A DNA stretch of 64,000 nucleotides from Lachnospiraceae bacterium (lineage in GTDB: Bacteria; Bacillota; Clostridia; Lachnospirales; Lachnospiraceae): NCBI GenBank assembly GCA_024692715.1, contig JAILMH010000003.1, forward strand, positions 1 to 64,000, read 5' to 3'. The translations under genes and the position numbers were made by a program. The notes below the pieces were generated by a model. It saw only the letters and a program-made list of their open reading frames with translations. It was not told where the DNA came from and did not search any database. Below are positions 59,103 to 64,000 of the stretch, one piece after another (position 1 is the stretch's first letter; every line of letters begins with the position of its first letter).

Positions 59103-59969
59103 TTATTTCCTGAGTGCATCCTTGTAAATATCACGATGCTCTATTTTTATCCCGTAGCTGCCTTTAGCGCTGAGTCTTTCATAGAGCTTATTTGCAAGAG
59201 TTACACTTCTATGCTTTCCGCCCGTGCAGCCAATTGCTATCACAAGCTGATTTTTTCCTTCGATCACATAATTAGGTATAAGGAATTCGACCATATCCTC
59301 GAGCTTATCGAGAAACATTCCTGCTTCCTTAAACTGCATTACATAATCCTGAACCTCTTTATCGTTTCCGGTATGAGCCTTAAGCTCTTCTATATAATAT
59401 GGATTTGGAAGAAATCTCACATCAAATACCAGATCTGCATCATTTGGAATACCATATTTATATCCAAATGAAAGGATCGTGATAAAAAGATTCTTATAGT
59501 CTTTATTTTTTGAATATATCTCACCGATCTCAGCCTTCAGCTCTCGTGTGAGCATATGACTTGTATCTATGATATAGGTAGCGTTTTTTTTCATCCAGGA
59601 AAGCATTTCACGCTCTCTTGTTATTCCATCCTCTACCCTGCCATGAGCAGTAAGAGGGTGCGCACGCCTTGTCTCCTTGAATCTCTTGATCAGAACATCG
59701 TCTGTCGCATCAAGATAGAGGATATCATAGCTGTATCCCTGCTCCATAAGCTCTCGAAGTGCTGCATCTGCATCCTTTAATCCGGTTCTTACATCTATAC
59801 CGATAGCAACCTTCTGAAGTTCACTGTTGGGAGCATAGGCAAGCTCGGCAAATTTACCGATCAGCTTGACCGGCAGATTGTCTACACAGAAATAACCCAA
59901 ATCTTCCAGCATTTTCAGTGCAGTGCTTTTTCCGGCACCACTCATTCCCGTTACAATGACAAACTTCAT
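59103..59969 (-). CDS. rapZ: RNase adapter / nucleotide-binding protein RapZ
   Basis: VIVTGMSGAGKSTALKMLEDLGYFCVDNLPVKLI...VFDVRFLPNPYYIEEL...AIGCTGGKHRSVTLAN. Confidence 0.96.
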   Translation of the reverse strand: MKFVIVTGMSGAGKSTALKMLEDLGYFCVDNLPVKLIGKFAELAYAPNSELQKVAIGIDVRTGLKDADAALRELMEQGYSYDILYLDATDDVLIKRFKETRRAHPLTAHGRVEDGITREREMLSWMKKNATYIIDTSHMLTRELKAEIGEIYSKNKDYKNLFITILSFGYKYGIPNDADLVFDVRFLPNPYYIEELKAHTGNDKEVQDYVMQFKEAGMFLDKLEDMVEFLIPNYVIEGKNQLVIAIGCTGGKHRSVTLANKLYERLSAKGSYGIKIEHRDIYKDALRK

Positions 59970-59971
59970 TC

Positions 59972-60883
59972 TCAGAATTCTCCTATCATACAGACTTCAG
60001 GCTCCAGCTTTACGCCAAAGCGTTCCTTCACCTTTTCCTGTACCTCAAAAATCACATCATGTACATCTGCTGCAGACGCATTGCCTGCATTGATCACAAA
60101 TCCGCAGTGCTTTTCAGAAACCTTGGCTCCGCCTATAGTGTATCCGGAAAGTCCCGCATCCATTATAAGCTTCCCTGCAAAATATCCCTCCGGCCTCTTA
60201 AAAGTACTTCCTGCACTCGGAAACTGGAGCGGCTGCTTTGCAAGTCTCTGAGCCTTCAGCTCATCCATCTTTGCTTTGATATCTTCCGGATTTCCTTTTT
60301 TCAGCTTAAAGGTTGCCGCTGTAACAACTATTTTAGCCCTGCGGCATATGCTTGTCCTATACCCAAATGCCATCTCTGCATTTGAATATCTGATGAATTC
60401 TCCATCCGGAGCCACTGCATCAACCTCGGTGACTATGTCCTTCATTTCTCCGCCATAGGCACCTGCGTTCATGACCATAGCGCCGCCCACTGAGCCCGGG
60501 ATTCCCGAAGCAAATTCCAGCCCTGTGAGCCCATGCTCAAGCGCTGTCGATGCCACCTTTGAAAGCATGGCACCCGCACCTGCGGTGATAACATCACCAT
60601 TTACCTTTATTTCATTAAAACCATTTCCTATCCATATCATGACTCCGTCGTAGCCATGATCTCCGACCAGCAGATTGCTGCCGTTTCCAAGGATAAAATG
60701 CTCTCTTTCAACAAGATTAAGGTATTTAATAAGCTTTTCAAGCTCTTCCTGATTAGCCGGCTTAATAAAGTATTTTGCGGGACCGCCTACACGAAATGTC
60801 GTATGCTTATTCATAGGCTCATCCTTGAGCACTTCACTTTCGGGTATCAGTTCCTTAATATAATCAAAAAAATATTCACTCAT
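59972..60883 (-). CDS. murB: UDP-N-acetylenolpyruvoylglucosamine reductase
   Basis: NKHTTFRVGGPAKYFIKP...GLTGLEFASGIPGSVGGAMVMNAGAYGGE...PSAGSTFKRPEGYFAGKLI. Confidence 0.97.
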   Translation of the reverse strand: MSEYFFDYIKELIPESEVLKDEPMNKHTTFRVGGPAKYFIKPANQEELEKLIKYLNLVEREHFILGNGSNLLVGDHGYDGVMIWIGNGFNEIKVNGDVITAGAGAMLSKVASTALEHGLTGLEFASGIPGSVGGAMVMNAGAYGGEMKDIVTEVDAVAPDGEFIRYSNAEMAFGYRTSICRRAKIVVTAATFKLKKGNPEDIKAKMDELKAQRLAKQPLQFPSAGSTFKRPEGYFAGKLIMDAGLSGYTIGGAKVSEKHCGFVINAGNASAADVHDVIFEVQEKVKERFGVKLEPEVCMIGEF

Positions 60884-60886
60884 TAA

Positions 60887-61825
60887 TCAAAGTACCAGCT
60901 TAGCTGCTCCATAAATTCCACCGTCGTTTCCAAGTATGGCACGTGTGAACTTTGTCTCACGGCTTGCATGGAAGACATATTTCTTAAAGTTCTTTGTGAT
61001 GAAAGGCATGATGACTTCACCTGAAAGGCTTACTCCTCCGCCGATCACGAAGATCTCCGGATTGAGAACACCTGCGATATCTGCAAGTCCTTTGCCAAGG
61101 TACTCTCCGAACTTCTCTGCAACTCTTGTTGCTACAGCGTCTCCGGCCTCTACAGCATCCCATACATCCTTTGCTGTATGCTTCTTCTCTCTCATAAGAC
61201 TTGGCTCATCAGTATTTGCAAGCTCTCTCTCAAGAAGTCTTACGATGCCTGTTGCTGAAGCGTACTGCTCGAGACATCCGTGATTTCCGCAATTGCAGGC
61301 AAGCTCTTCATCGTCCTGGATGTGGATGTGTCCGATCTCACCGGCTGCTCCTGTTGTACCCTCAAGGATCTTTCCATTGATGATGACTCCGCCGCCGATA
61401 CCGGTTCCGAGTGTTACCATTACAAGGTTCTTAAAGCCCTTTCCGCTTCCCATCCATGCTTCACCAAGTGCAGCAACGTTGGCATCATTTCCGGCTTTTA
61501 CTTTCATTCCATTGAGATATCCTGCAAGCTCTTCTGCTACATTGAAGACATTTTCCCAGTGAAGATTGACTGCTTTACGGATAACACCTGTCTCATCAAC
61601 CGGGCCCGGAAGTCCGATTCCAGCGCCTTCAACTTCATCAGCCGCAATATTTCTCTCTTTCATTTTATCAAGCACTGAAGCTGCAATGTCAGGAAGGATA
61701 GCCTTTCCGTTATCCTCTGTACGTGTAGGGATGCTCCACTTCTCAACAAGCATACCATCATTTGTAAAAAGTCCAATCTTAACTGATGTTCCTCCAACAT
61801 CAATACCGAACGCATATTTTTTCAT
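60887..61825 (-). CDS. ROK-family glucokinase
   Basis: MKKYAFGIDVGGTSVKIGLF...VMVTLGTGIGGGVIINGKIL...GEIGHIHI...CNCGNHGCLEQYAS; start refined from 61861. Confidence 0.93.
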   Translation of the reverse strand: MKKYAFGIDVGGTSVKIGLFTNDGMLVEKWSIPTRTEDNGKAILPDIAASVLDKMKERNIAADEVEGAGIGLPGPVDETGVIRKAVNLHWENVFNVAEELAGYLNGMKVKAGNDANVAALGEAWMGSGKGFKNLVMVTLGTGIGGGVIINGKILEGTTGAAGEIGHIHIQDDEELACNCGNHGCLEQYASATGIVRLLERELANTDEPSLMREKKHTAKDVWDAVEAGDAVATRVAEKFGEYLGKGLADIAGVLNPEIFVIGGGVSLSGEVIMPFITKNFKKYVFHASRETKFTRAILGNDGGIYGAAKLVL

Positions 61826-61883
61826 CTCAACAAGTCTCCTTAATTTCCCAATTTTTCCCAAAGCTGTTTTAAGAGTATTTTAC

Positions 61884-62816
61884 TCACTCTTCTCTTTTTC
61901 TCATAAGATTTTCCTGAACTCTCTTATAGAGTTCCTGAGCGGCATTATAACCCATCTTCTTCTGACGGTAGTTGATAGCTGCTGTCTCGCAGATGATCGC
62001 AAGGTTACGACCCGGTCTGATCGGAATACTGTGACATACAACCTTTGTTCCAAGGTACTCTGTATATTCCTCCTCGAGTCCGAGGCGATCATATTCCTTA
62101 TCCTTATCCCAGTCCTCAAGCTTGATAACAAGGCTTATCTGCTCTGAATCCTTAACGCTCTGTGCACCAAAAAGAGCCTTTACATCAACGATACCGATAC
62201 CTCTGAGTTCGATGAAGTGCTTAGTTATATCAGGTGCAGAGCCCACAAGCGAATCATCAGAGACCTTACGGATCTCGACAACATCATCTGAAATAAGACG
62301 ATGGCCTCTCTTTATAAGCTCAAGAGCTGCCTCACTCTTACCGATACCGCTTTCACCTGTGATGAGTACACCTTCACCATCTACATCGACAAGAACACCA
62401 TGTATGGAAACACACGGTGCGAGCTCAGTATTGAGCCAGCGAATGATCTCAGCCATGAAATCAGAAGTTGAACGTGAAGTCTTGAGTACCGGAACTCCAT
62501 TTTCGATCGCATGTTTCATAAATATATCATCCGGATCAAGATCACGGCAGAAAATTATACATGGAACCTCTTCATTAAGAAGGTGTGCGTATATTTCTTC
62601 CTTACGGTCATCTTCCATACCTTCCATATAAGAATATTCAACAAAACCGATTATCTCAACACGTGTCTTCTCATAATGCTCAAAAAAGCCTGTGAGCTGA
62701 AGTGCCGGTCGGTTGATCTCAGGTGAACCGATCTTTCTGTTTGATATATCGATATCAGGTGTCAGATTAACAAGCTTCATTTTCTCAATGAGATTTTGCA
62801 GCGCAACAGTCGCCAT
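61884..62816 (-). CDS. hprK: HPr kinase/phosphorylase
   Basis: GVLITGESGIGKSEAALELIKRGHRLISDDVVEIRK...IELRGIGIVDVKALFG; start refined from 62831. Confidence 0.97.
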   Translation of the reverse strand: MATVALQNLIEKMKLVNLTPDIDISNRKIGSPEINRPALQLTGFFEHYEKTRVEIIGFVEYSYMEGMEDDRKEEIYAHLLNEEVPCIIFCRDLDPDDIFMKHAIENGVPVLKTSRSTSDFMAEIIRWLNTELAPCVSIHGVLVDVDGEGVLITGESGIGKSEAALELIKRGHRLISDDVVEIRKVSDDSLVGSAPDITKHFIELRGIGIVDVKALFGAQSVKDSEQISLVIKLEDWDKDKEYDRLGLEEEYTEYLGTKVVCHSIPIRPGRNLAIICETAAINYRQKKMGYNAAQELYKRVQENLMRKREE

Positions 62817-62969
62817 AATTGTACCTCCCATTCTGGCGCATTTAAGCCGCGCCAGTGCATTGTATTCTAGTCTATAATTGTATCATTCTCTCAAAAATAT
62901 GTGAAGCATCTTTTGCATCATCATGCTACAATCTACATAAGCATTTAGATATTTTAGAAAGGTGTTTTT

Positions 62970-64000
62970 ATGGAATTTGATATCGAAGAAAACCTCGCCC
63001 ATCTTCCAAAAAGACCGGGTGTTTATATAATGCACGCCGCAAATGATGAAATAATCTACATCGGAAAGGCTGTAAACCTTTTCAACCGCGTGCATTCTTA
63101 TTTTAGAAAAACCAAAAAGAGTCCCAAGATTCAAAAGATGGTGACTCATATAAATTATTTTGAATATATAATAACCGACTCCGAACTTGAGGCTCTGGTA
63201 CTGGAAAGTAACCTCATAAAGAAGCATCGTCCGCGCTATAATACGATGCTGAAGGACGATAAAAGCTACCCTTATATAAAGGTGACTGTAAATGAACCTT
63301 ACCCCAGGATACTTTTTTCCAGAAAGCCACAGGGTGACACCGCTGTCACCAGGTCAAAGGCAAAGTTTTTCGGCCCCTATACCTCTGCGTGGGGAGTCCA
63401 TGACACCATAGAGCTTATAAATAAAATCTACAAACTCCGCACCTGCAACCGTGTTCTCCCAAGGGATATCGACAAAGTAAGGCCCTGTCTCAAGTACCAC
63501 ATCAAAATGTGTCAGGGGCCTTGTAAAAGCGGCTGCACCTCTAAGGAGGAGTATCAGAAGTCTGTAGACGGAGCTCTGAACTTCCTCAACGGAAACTACA
63601 AGCCCATTCTCGATATGCTTGAGAAAAACATGATGGACGCCTCTGAGGATATGCGCTATGAAGATGCGATAGAATGGAGAGACCTCTTAAATTCTGTAAA
63701 AACTGTGGCCCAGAAGCAAAAGATAACCGCTGCCTCTGATGCAGAAGACCGGGATATCATTGCCTGCTACAGTGAAGAGGATGAATCTGTTATAGTGATC
63801 TTTTTTGTAAGGAACGGACGTCTTGTCGGACGTGATCATCACTATATGACAGGGACCTCTGACCAGACTAAGGGCGAGATCCTGGACAGCTTTGTGAAAC
63901 AGTTTTATTCCGGAACGCCTTTTATCCCTAAGGAGATAATGCTCGAAGAGGATATCGAGGAAAAGAGTGTCGTCGAAGAATGGCTCACTAAGAAACGCGG
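62970..64000 (+). CDS. uvrC: Excinuclease ABC subunit C, 5' portion; runs off the right edge
   Basis: Translated by hand: MEFDIEENLAHLPKRPGVYIMHAANDEIIYIGKAVNLFNRVHSYFRKTKKSPKIQKMVTHINYFEYIITDSELEALVLESNLIKKHRPRYNTMLKDDKSYPYIKVT... GIY-YIG domain. Absent from the ORF track. Confidence 0.96.
   Translation, partial: MEFDIEENLAHLPKRPGVYIMHAANDEIIYIGKAVNLFNRVHSYFRKTKKSPKIQKMVTHINYFEYIITDSELEALVLESNLIKKHRPRYNTMLKDDKSYPYIKVTVNEPYPRILFSRKPQGDTAVTRSKAKFFGPYTSAWGVHDTIELINKIYKLRTCNRVLPRDIDKVRPCLKYHIKMCQGPCKSGCTSKEEYQKSVDGALNFLNGNYKPILDMLEKNMMDASEDMRYEDAIEWRDLLNSVKTVAQKQKITAASDAEDRDIIACYSEEDESVIVIFFVRNGRLVGRDHHYMTGTSDQTKGEILDSFVKQFYSGTPFIPKEIMLEEDIEEKSVVEEWLTKKR

Noticed and set aside
61566-62147. 193-aa plus-strand ORF over the ROK kinase and hprK starts
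   Set aside because: Shadow ORF across two strong minus-strand genes.

Overview
This 64 kb window looks like chromosomal DNA from a Lachnospiraceae-type Firmicute; the family is inferred from gene content and synteny, not from a search. Most of it is ordinary core genome. From left to right it contains: (i) a late flagellar block on the minus strand (flgM, flgN, two flgK paralogs, flgL, fliW, csrA, flaG, fliD, fliS and a FliT-like gene); (ii) nrdD/nrdG with a tandem NrdR-box pair, and type III glutamine synthetase; (iii) a translationally coupled glycosyltransferase cluster with a GT11 fucosyltransferase, a hexapeptide acyltransferase and a PglK-like ABC flippase; (iv) an RNA-decay/tRNA-modification operon (rnj, ylbF-like, short mltG-like, trmR, trhP); (v) fur, DUF1292, ruvX, ireB; (vi) a cell-surface module on the minus strand: a YidC-like domain fused to an alkaline-phosphatase/sulfatase-superfamily domain, a TagB/TagF-like transferase, a LicC-like nucleotidyltransferase, CotH, a VTC-domain protein and DUF4956; (vii) prmA, rsmE, nifS, thiI, DUF6311; (viii) mtaB and hrcA-grpE-dnaK-dnaJ with a perfect CIRCE element; (ix) fba, a diacylglycerol-kinase-like gene, a Crh/HPr-like gene, whiA, rapZ, murB, a ROK kinase, hprK, and the 5' part of uvrC, which is missing from the supplied ORF track. 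The best candidate for something under-described is the YidC-sulfatase fusion and its locus (about 32.2-40.7 kb). Next are two HPr-like proteins that keep the Ser46 motif but lack His15. I saw no rRNA, tRNA, CRISPR array, transposase or prophage genes. All family calls were made by reading motifs, without any database search.
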